Source of the DNA: Channallabes apus
Lineage: Eukaryota > Chordata > Actinopteri > Siluriformes > Clariidae
Assembly: GCA_030522415.1 (NCBI GenBank)
Contig: CM060114.1
Location: 29,888,804-29,952,803, forward strand
Length of the DNA stretch: 64,000 nucleotides
Direction of reading: 5' to 3'
The translations under genes and the position numbers were made by a program. Below the pieces are notes generated by a model. The model searched no databases, was not told where the DNA came from, and saw only the letters and a program-made list of their open reading frames with translations. Positions 23,001 to 35,654 of this stretch are shown one piece after another; the first letter of the stretch is position 1, and each line of letters opens with the position of its first letter.

Positions 23001-26000
23001 TATGCTTGAAATGCTTTGGTAGTGAGTATCACATCTAAAGATATGAACTAGCCTATAAAGCTGAATGAGTCTTTCGGTCTCTATGTACAGATCCAATAAT
23101 GGTACTTGTAATTAAATGCTGGCTTATTATCACGTCAGATTTTATACATTATTCAATTGTAGGACGCTTGCTGACTATACAGGGCAGGAGGTAGCTCATT
23201 GGTTAAAGTGTTGGATTACTGATTGGAAGGTCCCAGGTTTAAACCCCACCACCAAGCTGCCACTGTTGTGCCCTTGAGCAAGGCCCTCAACCTTTACCTG
23301 CTCAGCTGTATAATAAGATGAAAATGTAAGTCGCTCTGCATCAGGGTGTCTGCAAAATGTCCTAAATGCATATGGCAAATGGTAAATAGCCACACATGTG
23401 GTTCTTCCTCAAATAGTCTACATGAGAATGTCTTTCTACACTCATGCATTACAGTTTCCCTTCACTGGAACTACGAGGCCCAGATCTGCTCCAACATGAC
23501 AGTGTGTACAAATTGAACTCTGTAAAGAGATCCTGTGTTAGTCTTGGACTGGAAGGATTTGATTGTCCTAATGCATGGAGCCGTGATCGAACATTCAATC
23601 CCTCCTAGACATCCCAGCCCTTGTAACGGAATGAACACAAATCCCCAAAGCCACACTTCAAAAATCTAGTGCTAAGCCTTCCCAGAAGAGTGAAGCTTAT
23701 AATAACAGCAAACACAAAGGGGAATAAATCCTGAATGAGATGTTCAACATGTACATCTGTGTCTTGCACATGAGCACTAGATTCAGATCGCATTTTTGTT
23801 TTTAAAAATCACAACCCCTAACTATCATTAGTGTTTTGTTTCTAATCGAGATGTTGTATAAGCTTGTTTGACTGAATTAAACGGGTTTGATCCAGACCTG
23901 GGCGGCATGGTAGCTTAGTGGTTAGCACTGTCGCCTTGCACCTCTTTGATTCCTGTCTCTGTGTGCATGCAATTTGCATGTTCTCTCCATGCTTGGTGGG
24001 TTTCCTCTGGGTACTCCGGTTTCCTTCCACAGATTAGGCTAATTGGTGTAAATGAGTATGTGTGTGTGCCTAATGGATTGACACCCTGTCTAGGATGTAC
24101 CCTGCCTCATGCATACCGTAAGTCTTCTGGGATAGGCTCTAGGCCTCCCGCGACCTTGTATGCAGGATAAAGCGGTATTGACGATGAGTGAGTGAGTGAT
24201 CCAGACCTTAGTTACAAGTAGAGCCTTGAATATAATATCAGCTTGGATCCCCAAAATATTGAAATGGCTTTTTTGTGGATGCTCTGATTAAGGAAGATGT
24301 TCCCAGTCCTGGTTATGATCTAAAAAGTTTCAATGGCGGCACAGTGGCGTAGTGGTTAGCACTGTCGCCTTGCACCTCCAGGGTCTGGGTTTGATTCCTG
24401 CCTTCCTGTGCTTGTTAGGTTTACTTCCACATGTTAAAGACATACGGATTAAGCTAATTAATGTTCCTGATTTGGCCGTAGTGTGTGAATGCGTGTAGAA
24501 TGTTGACTGGCAGTCCTACCATGGTTGTTAAAATGACTACTTAATAAATACAATAGTCACTGTTGGACTACAGAGGTTCCTAGATGGATATATACAGTAT
24601 ATATACAACAGTATACAGTACTGTATATGAATGATTGGTGCATGATTATGTTTTACCAAAAACCTGTCATTTTAGTCCATAACTGGCAGCCATGCTTGTT
24701 TTTGGCCTCCACAAACAAATACCAAGACTTTGCAAGTCTAAAGTATCTTTCATATATACAGCATATAAGCGGCACAGTGGTTAGGGCTGTCGCCTTGCAC
24801 CTCCTGGTTCTGGGTTCGATTCCGTGTGCATGGAGTTTGCATGTTCTCCCTGTGCTTGGTGGGTTTCCTCACACAGTCCTTAGCATAATGCAGATCAAAA
24901 GAAAAACAAATACCAAGACTACAGTATCTTGTGCTTTGTACGGTTTTCTTTCAGGAGGCTTCTCGGGGGACTATGAGAGTTACCAGTCTCAGCGGTATGC
25001 TCGTTTAGCGCCGGCCACCCCGCTGTATCGACGTGCGGACTCTCAGAACCTGAAGCACCCGCTGAAATATAGCAGCCATGCACGGTTCCACGGTCTCACA
25101 GCCAAGCGGACGCCCTCCGCCCTACTGGCCGCGTCACGTTTCCGGCAGGTGCCGCAGGATCACTCGGAACTCAGGCTCCTGGCCAAGACGGACGACGAGG
25201 TGCACATGGAGAACACACCCGTATCTGCACGCCATATCGTCACCATGGTGAGTGCCTTCTGCGGCCGCGGTGGGTGGGGTAAAGGACCAGAAATGAAACC
25301 AGGGCTGATGAGTAAGTCACTCATACTTTCAAAGTGTTCGAGTTTCAATGTGTTAGATAAAAAAAAAAAATAGAAAAATCTTTCAATTTCAGCATTATGG
25401 TGTTAAAGCTTCTCCTTGTCTGATTGCCAGCATGGACATATCCAGCACCTCTGTATCTGTGTGATCATGTGGATTCATGACGCTGGACTGCGTATCCTAA
25501 AGCGCTGATCAGTTTGAAAGATATTAGACTGACTTCTGAGTCACGGACTGTATTTAGAGACTGCGTGGGCGGCTCTAGGTTTCATGGTAACATGGTGTTA
25601 TTTTTTTTTTCTTCTCTTTTTGCCAGAACTTTCATTAAAAATAAATACATTCTGTTAGTAACTAGCTGCTTTGTATAAGATGTGGACCACTGACCCAGAT
25701 GCGTCATATCTTAACTTGCATCAGTGAAGCAAATAACCTTATAAATATTTCAGTTCCTTTGCTAATATTTCCTGTTTAAAGTCAGACGCCCCCCCCAACC
25801 CCCTCCCCCTCAGTGTGTCTTGTTGAGAAAAGCTTTTTGCATTGAATACAGGTTAAATATAGACCATGGGTTTTATTTTAGATGGGTTATCAAAGATCAG
25901 ACTGTAAAATCGGCTGTATTTTTTAATTGCTAATATGGTTAGATTTACATCTTAAACACGGTGCATTAACATGTAGAGCAGGATCAGGATCATTTAATGG

Positions 26001-29000
26001 AAATGAAATTAATTATTTATTCTTCTGAAGAGAGTGTTTTTCTTTTGCTTTGTGTGTGTGCGCATGAGTGTGAGTGTGTGTGCTTGTTTTAGTGCACATA
26101 TGCTGCCGGGTGTGTAGGCGTATTTGTGTGTTTGTGTGTGTGTTTAAGTAGAGGACCTCTCCGTCTCACAATCTCTTTATCAGAGCAGGAAATGAAGGCA
26201 GGATTATTGCACATCACCGGAGTGTTGCGTGTCGTTCCATGCCGAGTTCTGGTCTTTAATGGATTGTAAGGTCATAGAAGAAGGGTGAATAAATGTCCAA
26301 GGCAAAATAAGCCAGCGTGCATAAAAATCTGCAAGCGTGCATAGGTCTTGATTTTGATGCTAAGGCACATCTTACCCAGACTAACCCTCCTTATTCAATA
26401 ATTCAGAGCTGTAATATTAGGTTGACACTTTGGGTCGATTTTGTATTGATGCAAAAAAAAAAAAAAAAAAGAGATGCTCATTTATACCGAAATGATCCCT
26501 GCTATCCAATACACAAGGGGTGGAATATACAAATGTATATACAGTATATTATACACACACACAATAATAATTCATGATATCTAAGCGATATAATACTGTT
26601 TTCTCGTGTTATGTTATCTGGTCCTACTTGGGATTTTTGAAGAGGAGCTGCAAATTGAATGCAGTGCAAATTTAATGTGTGCCAACTCAAATAACATGCA
26701 GTATTTAAATTTTTTAAATCTCATGCATCGTTACATAATCATGCATTTACTCTACTACCATTTCATACTAGTATTCCCCTAAAGCTATTAAATATACTTT
26801 TTATTTTCAGTTTAAATGCCTGCATGCAATATTAAACAGTAAATGTTTGATCTGGCAATTATTCCGTCCAGGCCTGTGGGGAGCGCACTGCCACGCCGTT
26901 AGTAATTAGTCCTCCTGAAATTGAAAAGAACTTCATAATGTTCTTAATTTTTAATAATCCGAAATCCAAACACTGTCTCTGATCTCTTCATGCGAAGCAT
27001 ATTTTAGAAAAATCGAAACGCAGACGGCTGTCGTGTGTTCTGAGCATGCTTTATCATACAATGTTGAAACTGTATAATGGAGGTTTTACTATGAAAAATG
27101 CATGAAGCAAAGCGATATGTACTCATCACATACTGTAGAAATAGAAGAAAGGTTTTGTCTGTACCTTGGTCAGAAAACGCTCTTTCAATGATGTGTTCAC
27201 GTTTCATACATTAGAGGACCTGAAGGCTAATTTCTCTGTATGTCTGTCTGCTCAGCCAGATTTTGTGGGCTTTAACCTGAAATAATAACTTAAAAGCTGA
27301 TCAGCTTAGTTTTAGCTTTAACCTTTTAAATATTTCTATAAATACATTTAAAATAAATAATTTTCCCATCAACGACCCTCACTTACACTAGTTACCTACA
27401 GTATATGTTAAAAAGTTCTCAAACAGTGAAAGTGACCTTTTGATCAGGGCTTAGTTAATTCTATTTCTGCCTAAATCAATACACACACGTCTCGAGAGAC
27501 TTATGTAAATAGACACTATGCGTATTTACATTTGTACAGAAACCCTGATGACTAGACTTTACTCAAAGCGTTGGAGGAGATACATTGTTTAAGTTGTCAA
27601 AGTAGTGTAAATCTATATTGTGTTATTGTGAATATGGGTAAAGGTGAATATAGAGAACCATGGAGGTATTGTACAGTCCTGTAAATCTCCCTGTAAAGCT
27701 TTATGTCTAGATTTATTACTTGTTAGAATAACCTTAGCTAACTGGCTGATTCTTTTGTGTGGCAATGCATGTATCACAGAATTGATTTTTTGAAGTGACA
27801 GGTAGTCCCCGACTTACGAACAAGTTCGTTCATAAGTCTGACTTGTTCTTAAGTCCGACAAAGTGAGTCTGATACGCTTTTGACACAACTATACAAAGTA
27901 AAAAGCATACCAGTCCACTTGACTAAATCTCTGTTCCTTTTCCCCACCCCACCATCATGTGGCCAAAACCTGTACTTGCGTCTAAGGAGAATCCTGGACT
28001 CTCAGAGCTGTTTTCCACTGTATCGGACTGTGAACGCTGTTTTGTTAAGGATTTTTTTTTTTTAGAAATTAGGATTATTTATCATCAGGACAGCTTTACA
28101 GGATGCCCGCCGACCCCCCCCCTTCTTAGCTGGTGAAAATATCCTGAATATTGTTAAATGTTTCTATACTTCCATAAAATAAGATTATAACAAACCACAT
28201 GTAAGATTATTAAGCATCTTTCTAATACAGTAAGAATTACTGAAATGTTAAGCCAAAATGTCTTGTTTTATTGGCGGATATTTTTGATAGTTTTAGGAGT
28301 TTATTTTTTGAAGGAAGCAAAATTTACCTGCAAATAGAACAAGACATTTTCACTTACAATTTTAGTAACACTGGACTAGAAATAAGCTTATTAATCTAAT
28401 ATTACATAGACACTAAAATGGCATGTTTGGAAGAGGAGTGAAATAAAATCAGTTCGAAGAATGAAATACGTTATCTGTGGGGTATTTCAGCTGCATCTTT
28501 AACACAAACGCACACACAGACTTTGAGGGAGCTCTCAGATCTACTGTATGTTGACTTAAAAAAAAAAAAAAAAAAAAGTTAAATGTCGGACCTTTAAATG
28601 CATATTCATTGGTATCTGGTGCTTGCATTTAGGGACAGGAAGCCCTAAACAGGAAATGATCTTGTTTTGCTCTCAATTTTTTTTTCTGAGGTAATATAAA
28701 GGGCGAATGTTGGTGACACGCTGAACCAAATGATGCGTGGCAATAAACAGGCGTATTAAGATCACACGCTAGAAAAATATTAAAGACAGACAAGTAGTGG
28801 AAAAGGAATGTTTATGGTCTGTTAGAAACCTACTGACAGGTTCAAATAGACAGAACGGACGGGTGAAATAATACATGACAGGCCAGCAGGTCACTGTTAG
28901 AGCTGTTAGATAGTTTACTATGTGCGTCATAGCAGTGTTGTGCTGTACAAGACAATTTAACAGATTGCTTGCCAAAATATATATCACCCACTTATCATCT

Positions 29001-32000
29001 ATTCCGCTTTATCGTGTGCACAGGGTGTAGGGGGGCCTGGAGCCTATCCTAGGATACTTAGGGCATGAGGTGGGTTGCACCCTGGATGGGGTGCCAATCT
29101 ATCGCAGGGCACAAATTACAGGCAATTTGGGAAATACCGGTGTACCCAAAGGGAAACCCACCAAGCATGGCGAGAACATGCAAACTCCATGCACACAGAC
29201 CCCAAGGCAGGAATCAAACCCGGACCCTGGAGGTGCAAGGTGACAGTGCTAACCAGACAAGAGTTGCAACATTATTCCATCAACATTACCTTGTGATTCG
29301 ACTTCTATTCCAAAAATAGTGACTTTCAAGGAATTTATTATTGGAATAATGTTTAGATATTATCACATGTAAAGAGTTTCAACAGAGGAACAAATATAGC
29401 CCAGGGCAGTAGTGGTTGTGAGAACATCCAGTACAGTAAATATGCATCTGTTCTAAACGTGATCCTCCTTACGGAGAAAGCTGAAAGATCAATAAGTGGA
29501 CAGGGGTCTTCCAGAAAGGAGTACAGCGAGGTTTGTTTCCGCCGCGCACCGAGTTAAACCCGATCCTATAATGCGATTGGCGAGGGAGTCCATGATATTG
29601 CATGACCTCAGGATCTCCGGTCACATGCGTGTTTGGGTTTGTGTATGGGAGGTGGTAGGGTTGAGTGATCATGTGCGGTGTGCAGTTGACCCATAATGCA
29701 CTTTAACTATCAGTTCACCAAAATATCTCATGGTGTTTTAAAGACATGTAATGTCATGTACACTGTACGGTTAGAAGTTAGCTGCTAGTCACTGAAGTTA
29801 CCTGGTAAAAATGACACCTTTAATGGTTAAATAGGTGGAGCTGATTGATGTTTTGTTTTTTTTACTCCTTGACCCCATCCATGAAAAGCTCCACCCCCAG
29901 CACCAATCATGTTTTAGCATGAGTTAGCATTAACAAGAACTTGAAAATCAAGGTACTGTACAACTCTATCATCATCAATCATCATCTTCTATACCGCTTT
30001 ATCCTGTATTTAGGGTCGCAGGGACCTGGAGCCTATCCCAGGAGACTCAGGGCACTAGGCAGGGTACACCCTGGACAGCGTGCCAATCCATCGCAGAGCA
30101 CACACACACACATGCTCATTCACACACTATGGTCAATTTAGGAACGCCAATTAGCCTAATCTGCATGTCTTTGGACTGTGGGAGGAAACCAGAGTACCCG
30201 GAGGAAACCCACCAAGCACGGGGAGAACATGCAATGCAATGCTCCATGCACACAGAGACGGGAATCGAGCCTGGCCGGGAATCGAACCTGGACCCTGGAG
30301 GTGCAAGGCGACAGTGCTAACCACTACACCACCGTGCCGCCGTTACAACTCTATAAAGATGCAAAAGTTGGCATAATAACGGTTTATAAGAAGGTTCACA
30401 AATGACCTTTTGTTTTATTATTAAATTTTTTTGGGCTCTGTAGTTATCAATAATCTTAAAATTATTTTTTTTCTTGGGCATGATCATTTTTATCCTAGGT
30501 ATTCCTACATTTAATTATTTGATACGCAAGATCTGGCACAAAAAAAAAAAGCCCTTCTTGTGACAACCCTCCCATATTCACTGGCTGTCTGTGGGGTGTG
30601 GGGTTAAGGGTCTTGCCTAAGGGGACTGGGCTTGAAACCTAGACCCTCCTATCAGCAACTCAGAACCTCAACCGCCTCAGGGTGCAATATCGCCATCTGC
30701 TGGACTGGAGTATGGAGATTGGCAAGGAAAAACGATTGCTTTGTGGAAGACTCGTAATAATGAACAAGACAAGTTATACAACATTTCAATGTTTACTAAA
30801 TACTTTTAGTAATTTGTAACACTTCAAAACCTGTAAGAAAAAAAGCTCATTGCTCTACTTATGATTCACAGCTCTAGTTGCTAGGGTTCAGGGAAGTAGC
30901 ACACTTCTGGATTATAGTATATGGGGCGTTCAAGTCAAACCGGCACTCATGATGGAATTACTGGTGAATAAGGTGTAAAATCGTTAGACATTTAACGTAC
31001 TAAAGAAACTTTCTACCTATTCAAGCACTAGTGAAACGTTGGGATAAGCGCATTAGTGTAGCAGGAGATTATATAGAGAAATATAGGAAGTTTTTAATCC
31101 TATAACTGTTTTGTTATTCTGCACAATCAAAAGTCCTGATTTGCAAATGAATTCAGGTTAATTCTTTCTATAATCTGTGATAAAACTACACTCCTTTTTT
31201 AATGCATTAATAGGAGCGGTAGATATGGGTAGAAATCTTACCAATTGCATAACGACCAAAATCTTCTTTTCCATGAACATTTCAGTCAATACAATTTTAC
31301 TGAAGCGTGCTTCAAAACAGAAACATAATTCCCTTATTTTCACATTGATTTTTAACCGAATGAAACCTCTCCAAAGAGCAGCCTAATTACAGGCGTGGGT
31401 TGCTGCTGTAGCTTTTTTCTGCTGAGCACCTTTTCCATTGAACCGTGCAGGTTTATACCTGCTCCCCTCTCTCTGTTTTCTGTTAAAATCATAAAATTTT
31501 ACTTTCACTTATCAATGTTCAGTTCTATACCCCAGTGAAAGGATCTATTAGAGATATAATACTTAATGACATCTCTGAAAGCTTTGTAGAGCACTGACGT
31601 TAGGAAGCCGAGAATGGACCTGGTACTGTACAGTAGGTCAATGTTTTATTTATAAGACTGGCAGATGAATCCAACATGTAAATCAAAAACTTGGTCAGAA
31701 ACGGGTAAAAAGTCAGGCGATCTGGAAAAACCCAGAATCTTGGCAATCACAGTGCGAGAACCAGAAAAGCATGCACAGGAAATTCAGTATGTCTGGGAAA
31801 TAAACACAGGAAGAAATAAATACGAGTAATAGAACTGAGGTGTGTGTGGTCATTATTAGGGGTGCATTTGGAAAGGAAAATAAAATGGATTCTGGGAGCT
31901 GTCAGACACACTGTTTGCTATCTGAGATAGCAAAAAAAAAAAAAAAAAAAATCTGATTAACATTAAAAAAAAAATTTTTAAACAGGATATTAAACGAAAC

Positions 32001-35000
32001 TATGCCACGTTTTTATTTTGTTGGATTTGGTAGGCATCCTTCTGACACAATTACATACATACACCAAAACTATTAAGGCCTATCAACCACGCACACTCCT
32101 ATACTCACCACACAGTGCCGTGAAAAAGTATTTGCCCCTATTTTTTGCTATTCTGCACAATCAAGAGTCCCGGTTTGACTTGAACACGCAGTGTACTGTA
32201 TGTAAATAATTATAGGTTAATTTGCAAGAAAAACGTACAATTCTGTGATAAAACTACACTTTTTAAACTTGCATTAATGGGAGCGCTCGGTATCAGATTA
32301 TCCTGATTTAAACTTAAATTTACACTGAAATTAATGAGATGATCAGACAAGATAATTTAAATGATATTTACATTTATTAAGGGGGAAAAAAGAAGTTCAA
32401 ACTTACATGAACCTACTGTATATGAAAAAGTCTTCCCCAAACCCTGAATTTGCGTCTTTCATAAAATTCCAAGGCTAACATCATCACAGATATTACTTTA
32501 ATCCTAATAGCCTTAAAACTAAAATTATGACTCCAATCTATTTCCCTTTTTGCCGTACCGAGAAAACTTTCTACCATGATGGTATCTGCCGCCATGTAAG
32601 AGCCATAAAGTACTGTAGTGTGTAGTTAAAATCCTGATTCTAAAACAAATCATGTGATCACTTCTCCATGTGATCCATGTGCCCGTGTTATACTCATTCC
32701 AGCCCTCCAATCCTCATGTGTACCAGTTTGCCTGAGGGCATTGTTCACCTGCATGACTAACGTAAAGTACATGTTGGCATGCGCTCAATGTTCTAACCTG
32801 CTCAAAGAGACCAAAACATGCAAATATGATTTTACGATTATGATATTAATAAATAATACATAAGCTCACATAATTCAATTAAACATGGCTTTGGACAAAT
32901 CTAACCTCCTTCAGGGTTCATCGGTTGTCTCTTTGGAGGAAACCCTCAAGATGAAGCACTACCAAGTCAAAAGTTTGGACACCCCTTCTAATTCCCTGGT
33001 CTTTCCTGACTTTTATTTCTTTCTACATTGTAAAACTATACTGAAAATATGTAATAATCTCTTTTGAACAGTTTATACTGAGATGTATACAGTGGTGTGA
33101 AAAACTATTTGCCCCCTTCCTGATTTCTTATTCTTTTGCATGTTTGTCACACTTAAATGTTTCTGCTCATCAAAAACCGTTAACTATTAGTCAAAGATAA
33201 CATAATTGAACACAAAATGCAGTATTTAAATGAAGGTTTACGTTATTAAGGGAGAAAAAAACCTCCAAATCTACATGGCCCTGTGTGAAAAAGTGATTGC
33301 CCCCCTTGTTAAAAAATAACTTAACTGTGGTTTATCACACCTGAGTTCAATTTCTGTAGTCACCCCCAGGCCTGATTACTGCCACACCTGTTTCAATCAA
33401 GAAATGACTTAAATAGGAGCTACCTGACACAGAGAAGTAGACCAAAAGCACCTCAAAATCTAGACATCATGCCAAGATCGAAAGAAATTCAGGAACAAAT
33501 GAGAACAAAAGTAATTGAGATCTATCAGTGTGGTAAAGGTTATAAAGCCATTTCTAAAGCTTTGGGACTCCAGCGAACCACAGTGAGAGCCATTATCCAC
33601 AAATGGCAAAAACATGGAACAGTGGTGAACCTTCCCAGGAGTGGCCGGCCGACCAAAATTACCCCAAGAGCGCAGAGACAACTCATCCGAGAGGCCACAA
33701 AAGACCCCAGGACAACATCTAAAGAACTGCAGGCCTCACTTGCCTCAATTAAGGTCAGTGTTCACGACTCCACCATAAGAAAGAGACTGGGCAAAAATGG
33801 CCTGCATGGCAGATTTCCAAGCCACAAACCAATTTTAAGCAAAAAGAACATTAAGGCTCATCTCAATTTTGCTAAAAAACATCTCAATGATTGCCAAGAC
33901 TTTTGGGAAAATACCTTGTGGACCGACGAGACAAATGTTGAACTTTTTGGAAGGTGCGTGTCCCGTTACATCTGGCGTAAAAGTAACACAGCATTTCAGA
34001 AAAAGAACATCATACCAACAGTAAAATATGGTGGTGGTAGTGTGATGGTCTGGGGTTGTTTTGCTGCTTCAGGACCTGGAAGGCTTGCTGTGATAGATGG
34101 AACCATGAATTCTACTGTCTACCAAAAAATCCTGAAGGAGAATGTCCGGCCATCTGTTCGTCAACTCAAGCTGAAGCGATCTTGGGTGCTGCAGCAGGAC
34201 AATGACCCAAAACACACCAGCAAATCCACCTCTGAATGGCTGAAGAAAAACAAAATGAAGACTTTGGAGTGGCCTAGTCAAAGTCCTGACCTGAATCCTA
34301 TTGAGATGTTGTGGCATGACCTTAAAAAGGCAGTTCATGCTAGAAAACCCTCAAATAAAGCTGAATTACAACAATTCTGCAAAGATGAGTGGGCCAAAAT
34401 TCCTCCAGAGCGCTGTAAAAGACTCGTTGCAAGTTATCGCAAACGCTTGATTGCAGTTATTGCTGCTAAGGGTGGCCCAACCAGTTATTAGGTTCAGGGG
34501 GCAATTACTTTTTCACACAGGGCCATGTAGGTTTGGATTTTTTTTCTCCCTAAATAATAAAACCCCTCATTTAAAAACTGCATTTTGTGTTTACTTGTGT
34601 TATCTTTGACTAATAGTTAAATGTGTTTGATGATCAGAAACATTTTGTGTGACTAACATGCAAAAGAATAAGAAATCAGGAGGGGGCAAATAGTTTTTCA
34701 CACCACTGTATCTGCTACTCATGCTCTGTAAAGCCTTCATAATGACTTTAATCTGAGGTGCTGTTTGTTAATTGGTGATTTCTGAGGCTGGTGACTCTAA
34801 ATGAACGTCTCCTCTGCAGCAGAGGTAGGTTTCGGTCTTGCTTTCCCGGGAAGCTCTTCATGAGAGACAGTTTCATTATCATGCTTGATGGGTTTTGCAA
34901 ATGCACATGACAATGCTGTTCTTTCAAGAACTGTTCCAGATCAGCTGGCCTTCATGTCTTAAAATAACACCTGGCTGTTGTTGTTGTTACATTATTACCT

Positions 35001-35281
35001 AATGCCATATGTCTTATTTCATAGTTTTAAAATCACCAGTAGATTTAATTAGAAGTTTGATTTTCTCAAGAAATTTGACGAACCCACAAAGAACTCTGCT
35101 CCAGTGTTTAGGTGGGGGCCCATGACATGCTTTATGCTCTAATATCTAGACATGTTGTTGGCCTCACCATCATCACCACAGTGGGGTTAAGCACAATCAA
35201 GAACTGTGCAACAAAGGCTGCTGTTTTGTTGGCTAGGGTGATTAAACATTCAGTTCTTTTAGGCTAGCTAGAAGTGGGCAA

Positions 35282-35322
<41 letters not shown>

Positions 35323-35342
35323 CGCTCTCTCTCTCTCTCGCT

Positions 35343-35378
<36 letters not shown>

Positions 35379-35446
35379 CTCTCTCTCTCGCTCTCTCGTT
35401 CGCTCTCTCTCTCTCTCGTTCTCTTTCTCGCTCGCTCTCTCTCTCT

Positions 35447-35486
<40 letters not shown>

Positions 35487-35610
35487 CCTTCTCTCTCTCT
35501 CTCTCTCTCTCGTTCGCTCTCTCTCTCTCGTTCTCTCTCTCGCTTGCTCTCTCTCTCTCTCATTCTCTCTCTCTCTCTCTCTCGCTCACTCTCTCGCTCA
35601 CTCTCTCTCT

Positions 35611-35654
<44 letters not shown>

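Larger units (their letters stand above)
33090..34708 (+). mobile_element. Complete Tc1-family DNA transposon
   Basis: 1619 bp, flanked by TA at 33088-33089 and 34709-34710, with termini CAGTGGTGTGAAAAAC and its inverse. The long terminal inverted repeats (about 33090-33305 and 34495-34708) each hold an outer and an inner copy of a TGTGAAAAAnnnATTGCCCCC-type direct repeat, i.e. the IR/DR layout of Sleeping Beauty. It encloses an uninterrupted transposase gene. It sits inside an older Tc1-like relic (about 32970-35035) in PTPRR intron 2. Confidence 0.95.
32970..35035 (-). mobile_element. Older Tc1-like relic split by the intact Tc1 element
   Basis: The left piece (about 32970-33087) begins with a CAAAAGTTTGGACACC-type end. 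The right piece (34711-35035) is the opposite-strand counterpart of the transposase slice at 12330-12879 (CACCTCAGATT and GAGACAGTTTCATTATxATG regions shared). The 33090-34708 element was inserted at a TA within it, which gives a relative age. Confidence 0.7.

Noticed and set aside
24627..25373. 248-codon frame around PTPRR exon 2 taken as one gene
   Set aside because: Only 24955-25247 is exon. The upstream part is SINE and intron sequence, and the downstream part reads through the GTGAGT donor into intron ending in poly-Lys.
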